Shown: positions 1 through 5,982, counted from the stretch's first letter. The stretch is DNA of 6,085 nt from Patescibacteria group bacterium (GCA_030917145.1 JAUPVJ010000022.1:1-6085), one strand, 5' to 3'. Notes: generated by a model not told the origin, from the sequence alone. Made by a program: numbers and translations.

Positions 1-137
1 AGGACAATTTGTCTACCTAATTCTTTTCCAAACTCGTGAGCACTTGGAGAAAGATGAGCCATTTCAGACGCACCAGAAACACAAATTTTAAATTTAAAAT
101 GCTCGTGGCGATCTGGGTGAATATTACAGACTTCCAT
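1..137 (-). CDS. LOG/SLOG-type Rossmann-fold protein, N-terminal part (runs off left edge)
   Basis: Forty-five codons of a minus-strand gene are visible, starting at ATG 137-135 and open to the window edge. The protein begins MEVCNIHPDRHEHFKFKICV and continues VSGASEMAHLSPSAHEFGKE, then LGRQIV. A short strand ending in a VSGASE-type turn (about residues 17-24), followed by a helix carrying 'GKELGRQIV', is the usual opening of LOG/SLOG-superfamily nucleotide-binding proteins (the 'lysine decarboxylase-like' or TIGR00725/TIGR00730 families). The diagnostic PGGxGTxxE motif would lie beyond the window, so family and activity are inferred. There is no Shine-Dalgarno sequence; the bases before ATG are CTAACGGG, which is the end of the inverted-repeat element at 137-330. 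That element separates this gene from the ribonuclease gene upstream and supplies the A of the start codon. Before that insertion the two genes were probably 10 bases apart in one operon. Confidence 0.72.
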   Translation of the reverse strand, partial: MEVCNIHPDRHEHFKFKICVSGASEMAHLSPSAHEFGKELGRQIV

Positions 138-330
138 CCCGTTAGAGATAGGAAGCGCTTAACAATTTCTTGCTAAACCGTCCTATAAATAATCTAATAA
201 TGTTTCGGTGCAAAATAACCATAATTCCCAAAAGCGCTTCCGTAGTATCGTAGCGTGCTATTAATTTAAAAAACATTTGGTATCTATTTTTCATTTATTT
301 GAATAATAAACTAAATTATCTCTAACGGGA
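137..330. mobile_element. MITE-like 194-bp element with 14-bp terminal inverted repeats
   Basis: The ends TCCCGTTAGAGATA (137-150) and TATCTCTAACGGGA (317-330) are perfect 14-bp inverted repeats. The direct repeat TCCA flanks them at 133-136 and 331-334, and the match extends to TCCAT if one terminal base is left out. A second perfect inverted repeat lies inside (GGAAGCGCTT 151-160 with AAGCGCTTCC 232-241), directly next to the left end. The interior is AT-rich and has no ORF of any size. Deleting 137-334 gives minus-strand AAAATGGAAGTC, a clean start codon for the LOG-family gene. These features fit a non-autonomous transposable element that made a 4-bp (possibly 5-bp) target duplication. 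No transposase is present and I cannot assign a family. An alternative is a cis-acting RNA leader closed by a long stem, but the flanking direct repeats and the restored junction favour insertion. Confidence 0.68.
151..241. repeat. Internal 10-bp inverted repeat of the MITE-like element
   Basis: GGAAGCGCTT at 151-160 pairs perfectly with AAGCGCTTCC at 232-241, leaving a 71-base spacer. Each arm contains the palindrome AAGCGCTT. In a minus-strand transcript this stem would stack directly on the outer 14-bp stem at its 3' side, with a 75-nt single-stranded stretch opposite. Confidence 0.7.
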
Positions 331-345
331 TCCATTTTGTTTTGT

Positions 346-1746
346 TTAAAAATCTAAAATAACTTCCTCCCCTTCTTTAGGATGGTGCGCTGACACACCT
401 ACATAGTCTTGAATTCTTTGTGCCAAAAAGAGAGATGATTTTGGCTCTCCCATCACCGGAAAAACTTTCTTTAAAGTGTCTTTTCCTTTTTCCACAAACT
501 CAATCAGCCTTGTTGAATCTTTGTGAGAAGAATATCCGTCGATCATTTCTACCTTAGCTCTTACCTCCACTTTGTCTCCAAATATTGAGACATGTTTTTC
601 GCCATTTTGAATATGACGACCCAAAGTACCAAGAGTTTGATAACCAATAAGAAGAATCGTGCTTTTTGGATCTGGCAAATACTGGGCTTCGTGGTGCACA
701 ATTCGCCCACCGTTAGACATTCCAGAACCTGCAATGATAATTTTTGGATTTGGAACTGTAGCAAGATTTTTAGAATCTTCAGTCGAAAGAATAAGCTTTA
801 AACGAGGAAAACTAAAAATATCATCTCCCTTTTCAATTTTCTTTTTTGATTCTTCATTAAAATTTTTATGAAAATTTCTGTAAACTTCTGTAACTTTAAT
901 CGCTAAAGGAGAGTCTAAAAAAACAGGCATCGAAGGCACACGACCTTCTTCTACAAGACTGTTTATTTCAGACAAAACTACCTGAGTTTTTTCTAAAGAA
1001 AAACAAGGAACAATAAGTGCTCCACCTCGCTTGTGAGCATCTTCAATCACGTCTTCGAGGCGGCTTTTTCGCTGTTCTGTAGATTCGTGATCTCGATCTC
1101 CATAAACACTCTCCATAACCATATAATCAGCCCCAATGATGTCTTCAGTGTCTTTTAGAAGAGGGGTTGGGGAATTTCCAAGGTCTCCTGTAAAGATGAT
1201 TTTTCTACCATTTAAAGTAAACTCAAACATTGCTGAACCCAATATATGCCCTGCATCTTTTGCAAAAACAGAAAGGCCTCCATGAAGCTCTATTGGCACG
1301 TGGTAAGGGATTTCCCTCCACAAAGAGAGAGAATTTCTAATATCATTTTCGTCGTACATAGGTGGGAGGTTGTCTTTTTCTGACTCACGAGCAAGAAGTC
1401 GAGCAGAGTCTTCGAGCATGAGCGGAGCGAGTTCCAGCGTTTCAAGAGTTGAAAAAATTTTTCCTTTAAAACCTTCTTTTACAAGTTTAGGCACTCTCCC
1501 AATATGATCAATGTGTGCATGAGTAACAAATAAATAATCAATCGTAGATGGGTCGTAAGAAAATTTTTGTCTGTTTCGCTTTGGAGCTTCTTTTGTTCCT
1601 TGCTCAAGACCACAGTCGATCACGATTCGCACAGGTTTTTCGTCGCCTTCTGGCATAGTTTCAAAAAGAAAATTCGCACCCGTCACAGTCCCTACCCCTG
1701 ACACAAAAGTAATCTTTGCTTTTTTTGCTGTAGTTTTGTTTTCCAT
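346..1746 (-). CDS. MBL-fold/beta-CASP ribonuclease (YSH1/CPSF73-like)
   Basis: This 466-residue protein is a complete metallo-beta-lactamase-fold RNase with an inserted beta-CASP domain. Such enzymes process or degrade RNA in the cytoplasm using two zinc ions. The visible metal ligands are D44 (VIDCG), HAHIDH at 76-81, H167 (DAGHILGSA) and D188 (FTGDLGN). The beta-CASP motifs follow: acidic residue E212 in MESVYGD (motif A), H351/H352 in SGGMSN-like 'GSGMSNGGRIVHH' (motif B), and H408 in GYSSHKD (motif C, usually SAH). All expected catalytic positions are present, so the enzyme should be active. It lacks the extra C-terminal domain of RNase J and is nearer to the CPSF73-like COG1236 type; the exact RNA substrate cannot be read from sequence. 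The start ATG at 1746-1744 lies 6 bases after the stop of the membrane-protein gene, so the two are probably co-transcribed. Only A-rich sequence, with no Shine-Dalgarno motif, precedes it. Confidence 0.93.
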   Translation of the reverse strand: MENKTTAKKAKITFVSGVGTVTGANFLFETMPEGDEKPVRIVIDCGLEQGTKEAPKRNRQKFSYDPSTIDYLFVTHAHIDHIGRVPKLVKEGFKGKIFSTLETLELAPLMLEDSARLLARESEKDNLPPMYDENDIRNSLSLWREIPYHVPIELHGGLSVFAKDAGHILGSAMFEFTLNGRKIIFTGDLGNSPTPLLKDTEDIIGADYMVMESVYGDRDHESTEQRKSRLEDVIEDAHKRGGALIVPCFSLEKTQVVLSEINSLVEEGRVPSMPVFLDSPLAIKVTEVYRNFHKNFNEESKKKIEKGDDIFSFPRLKLILSTEDSKNLATVPNPKIIIAGSGMSNGGRIVHHEAQYLPDPKSTILLIGYQTLGTLGRHIQNGEKHVSIFGDKVEVRAKVEMIDGYSSHKDSTRLIEFVEKGKDTLKKVFPVMGEPKSSLFLAQRIQDYVGVSAHHPKEGEEVILDF

Positions 1747-1752
1747 TTTTAA

Positions 1753-2139
1753 TTAATTTTCTTTTAAGAAATAATAATACCCAGCCAAAGCCCCAAGAGC
1801 GTCTGCAATAAAATCTCCGATTGTATCTATCCAATACACAGAATCACTAAGGGATGTAAGTCCAGCAACTTCTTCATAAACCTCCCAAAGTCCCCCTATC
1901 ACTAGAGTAAAAACTAATAACTCTGTCACTTTTTTTCGAGGAGAAATTTTTCGTGTGTGGTGACCTAAAACCAAAAAACCAACCAATCCAAGGATAAGCC
2001 CTCCTAAAAAGTGGTTTGGAACATCGATCCAAGGAGTAGACCAAAAAAGATGTAGCTTTGTCGTAAACAAGAAACTGACAAGTAAAATCGAAGAGAAAGC
2101 GAGGGTTAAAATTAAAATAAATTTTCTTTTAGAGATCAT
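1753..2139 (-). CDS. Small four-helix membrane protein, DUF2238/YjdF-like or VanZ-like
   Basis: This 128-residue protein has four likely membrane helices: about 7-25 (after a basic MISKRK start), 43-60, 73-88 and 106-124. Conserved-looking polar residues sit in or beside the helices: D39 and H43 in IDVPNHFLGG, E86 and E89 in WEVYEE, and D105, D109 and D113 in WIDTIGDFIADALGALAG. The arrangement of a helix-1 loop His, an E-rich WEVYE motif and a final DT..D...D..GA helix recalls the DUF2238/YjdF and VanZ-like groups of inner-membrane proteins, whose biochemical role is mostly unknown. I recognise the style rather than a specific gene. It is the first gene of the operon with the beta-CASP RNase. 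A -10-like TAAAAT lies exactly 6 bases before ATG, suggesting a leaderless message. Confidence 0.72.
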   Translation of the reverse strand: MISKRKFILILTLAFSSILLVSFLFTTKLHLFWSTPWIDVPNHFLGGLILGLVGFLVLGHHTRKISPRKKVTELLVFTLVIGGLWEVYEEVAGLTSLSDSVYWIDTIGDFIADALGALAGYYYFLKEN

Positions 2140-2145
2140 GTGTCA

Positions 2146-2151
2146 ATTTTA
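2146..2151 (-). promoter_or_regulatory. Candidate -10 box (TAAAAT) for the membrane protein/RNase operon
   Basis: On the minus strand TAAAAT is followed by TGACAC and then the ATG of the membrane-protein gene. Usual spacing puts the transcription start at or next to the A of ATG, giving a leaderless mRNA. No good -35 element lies 16-18 bases upstream. The arrangement matches the ATPase promoter (TATAAT-GAACAC-ATG) closely. Confidence 0.5.
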
Positions 2152-2179
2152 TCATGGTTTATTGTTCAAAAATAGAGTA

Positions 2180-2210
2180 AAAAAAAATCCCCCGAGTGGG
2201 GATTTTTTTT
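2180..2210 (-). terminator. Intrinsic terminator ending the structured RNA (bidirectional)
   Basis: TCCCC (2188-2192) pairs with GGGGA (2198-2202) around the loop CGAGT. A run of A on one side (2179-2187) and of T on the other (2203-2210) lengthens the stem and gives a U-tract on either strand. It lies directly after the 3' closing arm of the ncRNA, so its main job is probably to end that transcript. It would also stop read-through from the kinase gene. Confidence 0.88.
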
Positions 2211-2339
2211 AGGTTATCGAAATTTGTATTGTGCCTAACGAAATGATAGGTGGGTGCTCTCGACAATAGTCCAAGGACAATTGAAAGTTAAGCTCCCGAA
2301 CAATACAAACAAGTTAAGACAATATTATTCGATAACCTG
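2180..2339 (-). ncRNA. Free-standing structured RNA, about 160 nt, 6S-RNA-like architecture
   Basis: The minus strand carries a complete small-RNA gene. A perfect TATAAT lies at 2350-2345, the predicted start falls at about 2339-2338 where the structure begins, and an intrinsic terminator follows directly. P1 pairs AGGUUAUCGAA (2338-2328) with UUCGAUAACCU (2221-2211). An 18-nt bulge on the 5' strand follows. P2 pairs UUUGUAUUGU (2309-2300 complement) with ACAAUACAAA, 10 perfect pairs at 2300-2309 and 2223-2232. P3 pairs GGGAGC (2297-2292) with GCACCC (2257-2252), with one A-A mismatch. The apical hairpin CAAUUGUC-CUUG-GACUAUUG (2283-2264) has seven pairs, one U-U mismatch and a CUUG tetraloop. 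A small side hairpin, CCUA...UAGG, lies at 2250-2234 on the 3' strand. A long rod with internal bubbles and a small 3'-strand hairpin is the plan of 6S RNA, which binds RNA polymerase. I cannot confirm the family by sequence. tRNA, tmRNA, SRP RNA and RNase P hallmarks are absent. Confidence 0.75.
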
Positions 2340-2344
2340 CGTCC

Positions 2345-2350
2345 ATTATA
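2345..2350 (-). promoter_or_regulatory. -10 box (TATAAT) of the structured RNA
   Basis: A perfect minus-strand TATAAT lies 30-odd bases after the kinase stop codon. Counting about 7 bases downstream puts the transcription start at 2339-2338, the first base of the P1 stem. The -35 region is weak (TTTATT at 17-bp spacing). The coincidence of -10 box, stem start and terminator is the main evidence for a separate RNA gene. Confidence 0.7.
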
Positions 2351-2380
2351 CACCAATTTTGGAAAGCAATAAAGAAGACT

Positions 2381-2986
2381 CTACTCCATTATTCCGTCCA
2401 AGTTTACATCGTACAGAATCGCTTCGTTTACAAGCCTATAGTCAACAATTTCTTCAGGTTTAAGCCAGAGAGAAATTTCTCTTTGCGCTTCCTCTACAGC
2501 ATCTGAACAGTGGATCAAGTTTCTAACAGCTCGATCATCTACAGCTGAAATTGCGTAAGAATCTGAAGTTAAATCCCCTCGAATTGTTCCAACATCAGAC
2601 GTTGCAGGTTCTGTACCTCCAACAAGTTTTTTTACTACTCCTACAGCTTGGTTTCCTTCAATTACCATCATTACTACAGGGCCTGCTGTCATGAATTTCA
2701 CAAGAGCTCTAATGATATCTTTTCCGTATTCAAGAGCTTCCTTTTCTACAGGAAGTCCCGCCGCAGTTCGATCATTTACAATGTTTGTTCCCTTTTTAAG
2801 AAACCAAGCATCGTCTTTGTTATAATGATCCCAAAATTTCTTCTCTTCTGCCATACCAAATTTCATCGCAACAACCTTAAGCCCTGTTCTTTCAAAACGG
2901 CTAACTATTTCTCCGATCAAAGACCGCTGAACTCCATCTGGTTTAATGATTACAAACGTCCTCTCCTTTTTTGGGTGATTATCCAT
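2381..2986 (-). CDS. ndk: Nucleoside-diphosphate kinase, enlarged form
   Basis: This enzyme transfers the gamma phosphate of ATP to other (d)NDPs through a phosphohistidine, keeping NTP and dNTP pools balanced in the cytoplasm. The family opening is RTFVIIKPDGV, with K15 as the usual phosphate-binding lysine. GTEPATSDVGTIRGD follows at about 124-138, with T125 and R136 as nucleotide contacts. The active-site segment NLIHCSDAVEEAQREI has N156 and catalytic H159. The residue after His is Cys160 where Gly is usual. At 201 residues it is well above the common 140-155. The extra length comes from an insertion of about 28 residues at about 62-90 between HYNKDDAW and the FMTAGPVV core, about 9 extra residues before the active site (139-152), and a C-terminal tail. 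All catalytic residues are kept, so it should be active. Start ATG 2986-2984 has no Shine-Dalgarno sequence. The stop is TAG at 2383-2381. Confidence 0.95.
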   Translation of the reverse strand: MDNHPKKERTFVIIKPDGVQRSLIGEIVSRFERTGLKVVAMKFGMAEEKKFWDHYNKDDAWFLKKGTNIVNDRTAAGLPVEKEALEYGKDIIRALVKFMTAGPVVMMVIEGNQAVGVVKKLVGGTEPATSDVGTIRGDLTSDSYAISAVDDRAVRNLIHCSDAVEEAQREISLWLKPEEIVDYRLVNEAILYDVNLDGIME

Positions 2987-3002
2987 AACAAATTAAAAGT
3001 AA

Positions 3003-3022
3003 ATAATAAGACACCAAATATA
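3003..3022 (-). promoter_or_regulatory. Candidate promoter for ndk
   Basis: Two -10-like boxes lie in the gap after the ATPase terminator. One is an extended -10, TGC-TATATT (core at 3022-3017). The other is TATTAT (3008-3003). The first would give a leader of about 25 nt and the second a leader of about 10 nt. I cannot choose between them from sequence, and no clear -35 is visible for either. Confidence 0.4.
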
Positions 3023-3025
3023 GCA

Positions 3026-3070
3026 AAAATAGACCCCTCTTTCAAGCAGAAAGCTAAGACAAAGGAGGGG
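3026..3070 (-). terminator. Intrinsic terminator spanning the stop codon of the ATPase gene
   Basis: On the minus strand CCCCTC-C-TTT (3070-3061) pairs with AAAGAGGGG (3042-3034), nine pairs with one bulged C. An inner CTTTC/GAAAG pairing and the U-rich tail TCTATTTTT (to about 3026) follow. The 5' arm is inside the coding sequence and the TAG stop (3056-3054) is in the loop, so a terminating ribosome would cover part of the hairpin. Confidence 0.65.
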
Positions 3071-5855
3071 CTTCGTTTGGAGACACATTTAGAGATCTCG
3101 ACTCATATTTACGCATGATTTCGTGTTCCACAATACTCCTCTCTTTTCCAAAAGTTAAATAAGATAGTTCTTTGAGTCGTGATGCGATTTCAGGTTTCCC
3201 TTTTTTAGGTGGCAAAGTTTCCATACTAAAAGGACGAAGAGGTCTTCCTTTTGCAAGCATTTTTATATAACAATTTCGATTATCTATATTTACAAAATCA
3301 TTTGCATTGAAAGTAGGAGCAAATTGTTTTTCCAAGACTTCTCCATCTTCGGCTCCGACTCTAAAAGAAACGATTGAGCCGACGTTGCCGAAAACTGCAT
3401 TCTTTATGCTTTCTTCTAACTGAGCAATAAATTGATGAGCGATTGTAAGAGAAAGTTTATATTTACGAGCCTCAGAAAGAATCTGGGAAATAGAATTTGT
3501 AGTAATATTTTGAAACTCATCGATATAAAGATAAAAAGGCGGAAGTGGTTTATCGAAAGAATCCACCCTAGAAAGAGCTGCCATCAAAATCTTTCCAACT
3601 AAAATAAGCCCTATTAGATTTGCATTTATATCTCCCAAACGCCCTTTGGAAAGATTAACCAAAAAAATCTTTTTATTATCCATAATTTCACGCATGTTAA
3701 AAGAAGATTTTTCTTGAAGAACAATTGGGCGCATGATGTCATTTGAAAGAAAAACATCAAATTTATTTGTGATGTAAGGAACCATGTTTTGAAGCGAACT
3801 TTCCCCTCCCGCTTTTTCCGCAATCTCTTTCCAAAATTGCACAACTAAAGGATTTTTACATTTTGAAAGTTTAAGTGCACGAAACTCTTTTGAGGAAAGA
3901 ACTCTCATGACTTCGAGTAGCGTATTACCACTTTCTGGATCATCCATCACAAGCTGAACTGAGTTCCTGAAATATTGTTCAAACATTGGTCCTCCAGCAA
4001 CCTTCATATCAAAAAGTTTATTAAAAATTGAAAGAAGTTCATTTACCACAAAAGTTTTTTGTTCTGGAAATTTTGGATCGTATTCGAGCATGTTAAGTGC
4101 CATCGGGCGATCTGTGTGACTTGGATTAAAATACACCACATCGTCAAAACGCTCTGGTGGAATATTTGCCAAGATATCTTCAATGTCACTTCCGTGAGGA
4201 TCTATAAAACACACACCTTCTCCATTTTTTATATCCTCAATGATCATGTTTTTTAAAAGCGTTGTTTTTCCTGTTCCTGTTTGTCCAATGACATACATAT
4301 GTCGAAGCCTATCCTCTGGAAACATCTTAATTTCACTTTGAAGATTGCGGTCAAAATTTACACCGAGAGTGATCCCTGATTTTGGAATATCAACCGGAGG
4401 AGGAGCGGTAGTTGCGCGCGAAACTTTAAGAGATGGAGAAATAGAAATAGATGAAGGAAAATGAGCAATTGTTGCTAATTCTTTTATAGACAAAGGAATT
4501 GAGTCTTCTTTTTTAATTTCTCTAAAAGAAAAATTACGAGCGAATTCAAAGATGTACGGTTGGGCAATCTTTTTCCAAACAAATTTATTTCCCATAGAAC
4601 TTGAAAATTGTCCGAACGAACTCATAATTCCGTTTAAAATTTCTTCTGACTTTTCTTTATTTTCTGCTGAGGAGATAATTCGAATGACGCAGTGGCAAAG
4701 CAACGAATCAATCTTTTTCTTTATTTGCTCTTCTTCTGTGGAAGACGAGATTGGTTTTTCCATTTCTTTTTTTGGTGAAAAATTTGATCCACCAAAAACA
4801 ATTTCCTTTAAAGTGTCCTTCGCAATATCTTTTGTTGTCTTTGCAAAAGTACCCAAAAATGAATGCTTTATATCGATCGCTTTTGATACCGGCATCCCCT
4901 CTTTAATTTTGTGAAGTGCATCTTTGTATGAAAAAAGATATTCTCCATAGTCTGGTGCAACAACAATTTGAATCGCAGCTCCTTCTTTGTGAACATTTAG
5001 GTTAGATAAAATGTTTAAAACGGTGTCGATTGGATCACTCTCAAATTCATCGTATGTTTTTATTGGGTAAATTTCATTGACTGCAAATTTAGCAGTAGCC
5101 CCAGAAACTACCCCAGCGTAATTAAAAATATTGTAATCATCTTTCTTTTCAAATATTTTTACTCTTGGAAACACAGAAACAATCTGTTTCTCAAAAACAA
5201 ATTTCCTACTGTCTGGAACAGATACATAAAAAACCACATCTAAGTGACCTTCTGAATTGGCTATCTCTATTGAAAAGAAATCATTTTTTTCTTTGGAGGA
5301 TTCAAAAGAAGAAATAATCCCCTCATAGAGTTTTTGCATTAAAAATATTTTTTCTGTCAGCTTTCTTTCGTCTTTTTGTAAATCTTCACCAATATGAATT
5401 TCGTACAAAGTATGACGGAGGGCTCTTTCGAGTCTGTCATTGCCGTTTCTATCAAACGAAGCGATTCCGCTTTTTATATATTGAACTAAAAATCGATGAA
5501 AATCGTCTTCAAGATGAGGATTTTTAAAGTGCGACAAAACCAAGAGAGCGTTTTTAATACCTTTAGACTCTAAAATTCCAAGGAGTTCCTCTATTTTTTT
5601 ATCGTGTTCTTCTGGAGCAAGTTCTAGTACGATTTCTCGAGCCACGTTTTCCATTGTCTTGTAATCTTTGGTTAAGATTTCATCAGACAATTTTCCGTAT
5701 TTTCTAATCTCTTCACGAATGATACTTTCACGATTTGGGTTTTCAAATTTTTCTTTTAATTGCTCTTCTTTTTTCAAAACTTCCGAACGCAAAAAAGAAA
5801 CTTCTTCTTCGATTGATGAGAATTTTTTATTTTCAAAACCCAAACGTGATTCCAT
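3054..5855 (-). CDS. VirD4/TraG/HerA-type P-loop ATPase with long N-terminal domain
   Basis: With ATG at 5855-5853 the protein has 933 residues. The C-terminal half is a RecA-like motor of the HerA/FtsK superfamily, annotated in similar proteins as a type IV secretion/conjugative DNA-transfer ATPase. Counted from the start used here, Walker A is GQTGTGKTT (524-532, K530). A CFIDPHGSD segment follows at about 549-557. Walker B is LYIDEFQN at about 776-783, and AHQF (about 806-809) and SFRVGAEDGE (about 830-839) are likely sensor and arginine-finger regions. The N-terminal half is charged and helical, then mixed, including the VirB4-like stretch FYVSVPDSRKFVFEKQI (about 209-225) and a proline linker near 485-488. 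I see no membrane helix or signal peptide, unlike typical VirD4. A TTG 48 bases upstream would add 16 residues, but the promoter TATAAT lies inside that extension, so I prefer 5855. No other secretion gene is visible, so its partner system is unknown; DNA pumping or pilus-type secretion is inference. Confidence 0.86.
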   Translation of the reverse strand: MESRLGFENKKFSSIEEEVSFLRSEVLKKEEQLKEKFENPNRESIIREEIRKYGKLSDEILTKDYKTMENVAREIVLELAPEEHDKKIEELLGILESKGIKNALLVLSHFKNPHLEDDFHRFLVQYIKSGIASFDRNGNDRLERALRHTLYEIHIGEDLQKDERKLTEKIFLMQKLYEGIISSFESSKEKNDFFSIEIANSEGHLDVVFYVSVPDSRKFVFEKQIVSVFPRVKIFEKKDDYNIFNYAGVVSGATAKFAVNEIYPIKTYDEFESDPIDTVLNILSNLNVHKEGAAIQIVVAPDYGEYLFSYKDALHKIKEGMPVSKAIDIKHSFLGTFAKTTKDIAKDTLKEIVFGGSNFSPKKEMEKPISSSTEEEQIKKKIDSLLCHCVIRIISSAENKEKSEEILNGIMSSFGQFSSSMGNKFVWKKIAQPYIFEFARNFSFREIKKEDSIPLSIKELATIAHFPSSISISPSLKVSRATTAPPPVDIPKSGITLGVNFDRNLQSEIKMFPEDRLRHMYVIGQTGTGKTTLLKNMIIEDIKNGEGVCFIDPHGSDIEDILANIPPERFDDVVYFNPSHTDRPMALNMLEYDPKFPEQKTFVVNELLSIFNKLFDMKVAGGPMFEQYFRNSVQLVMDDPESGNTLLEVMRVLSSKEFRALKLSKCKNPLVVQFWKEIAEKAGGESSLQNMVPYITNKFDVFLSNDIMRPIVLQEKSSFNMREIMDNKKIFLVNLSKGRLGDINANLIGLILVGKILMAALSRVDSFDKPLPPFYLYIDEFQNITTNSISQILSEARKYKLSLTIAHQFIAQLEESIKNAVFGNVGSIVSFRVGAEDGEVLEKQFAPTFNANDFVNIDNRNCYIKMLAKGRPLRPFSMETLPPKKGKPEIASRLKELSYLTFGKERSIVEHEIMRKYESRSLNVSPNEAPPLS

Positions 5856-5861
5856 GTGTTC

Positions 5862-5867
5862 ATTATA
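5862..5867 (-). promoter_or_regulatory. -10 box (TATAAT) placed for a leaderless ATPase mRNA
   Basis: Perfect minus-strand TATAAT, then GAACAC, then ATG at 5855. The normal -10 to +1 distance puts transcription start at the ATG. It also decides the start codon, because a TTG start at 5903 would require transcription from further upstream. The -35 region is T-rich without a TTGACA-like hexamer. Confidence 0.62.
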
Positions 5868-5901
5868 CAACAAAAAAAGTTTGCAGGAGGAAAAACGAAC
5901 C

Positions 5902-5920
5902 AAATAGACTTGGTCTATTT
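5902..5920. repeat. 8-bp dyad upstream of the ATPase promoter
   Basis: AAATAGAC (5902-5909) and GTCTATTT (5913-5920) form a perfect inverted repeat around TTG. It lies 35-53 bases upstream of the ATPase -10 box, a position suited to a regulator's binding site. As RNA it is a hairpin followed by U-rich sequence on both strands, so a weak terminator is another possibility. Confidence 0.5.
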
Positions 5921-5926
5921 AGTTTG

Positions 5927-5966
5927 TTTTTCTGGGAGTACTCGAATTTTTCCACCAGAAAAATTC
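5927..5966. repeat. Two mutually exclusive hairpins between terminator and ATPase gene
   Basis: GAATTTTTC (5944-5952) pairs with GAAAAATTC (5958-5966) around CACCA, nine perfect pairs. The same right arm can instead pair in another register: CCAGAAAAA (5955-5963) with TTTTTCTGG (5927-5935), also nine pairs. Only one can form at a time on a given RNA. No transcript of either strand across this stretch is proven. Confidence 0.5.
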
Positions 5967-5982
5967 AGGGTGCATGGGGAAA

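Noticed and set aside
291..335. 14-codon minus-strand ORF (MDPVRDNLVYYSNK) as a leader peptide
   Set aside because: It starts at what appears to be the ancestral LOG-family ATG and reads by chance into the inserted element, so it is better explained as an insertion by-product.
2211..2338. 11-bp inverted repeat as the ends of a second MITE
   Set aside because: There is no flanking direct repeat. The promoter, nested stems and adjacent terminator fit an RNA gene much better.
2648..3118. 156-residue plus-strand ORF opposite ndk
   Set aside because: It lies across the well-conserved nucleoside-diphosphate kinase and the terminator. Its sequence is rich in Phe/His/Tyr/Ser, as expected of an antisense shadow.
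346..5855. Recoded UGA (glycine, code 25 as in some Patescibacteria)
   Set aside because: All genes read fully with the standard code and end in TAA or TAG, with no in-frame TGA. The absence of TGA stops in five genes is too small a sample to argue for recoding.
5884..5891. Plus-strand GCAGGAGG as a Shine-Dalgarno sequence for a gene reading rightwards
   Set aside because: No start codon lies at a usable distance, and the plus-strand frames beyond it cross the hairpins and terminator with unlikely composition.
5853..5903. Longer ATPase start at TTG (5903-5901), adding 16 residues
   Set aside because: The extension contains the TATAAT box as codons, has no Shine-Dalgarno sequence and uses a rare start. 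The ATG at 5855 has a well-placed -10 box.
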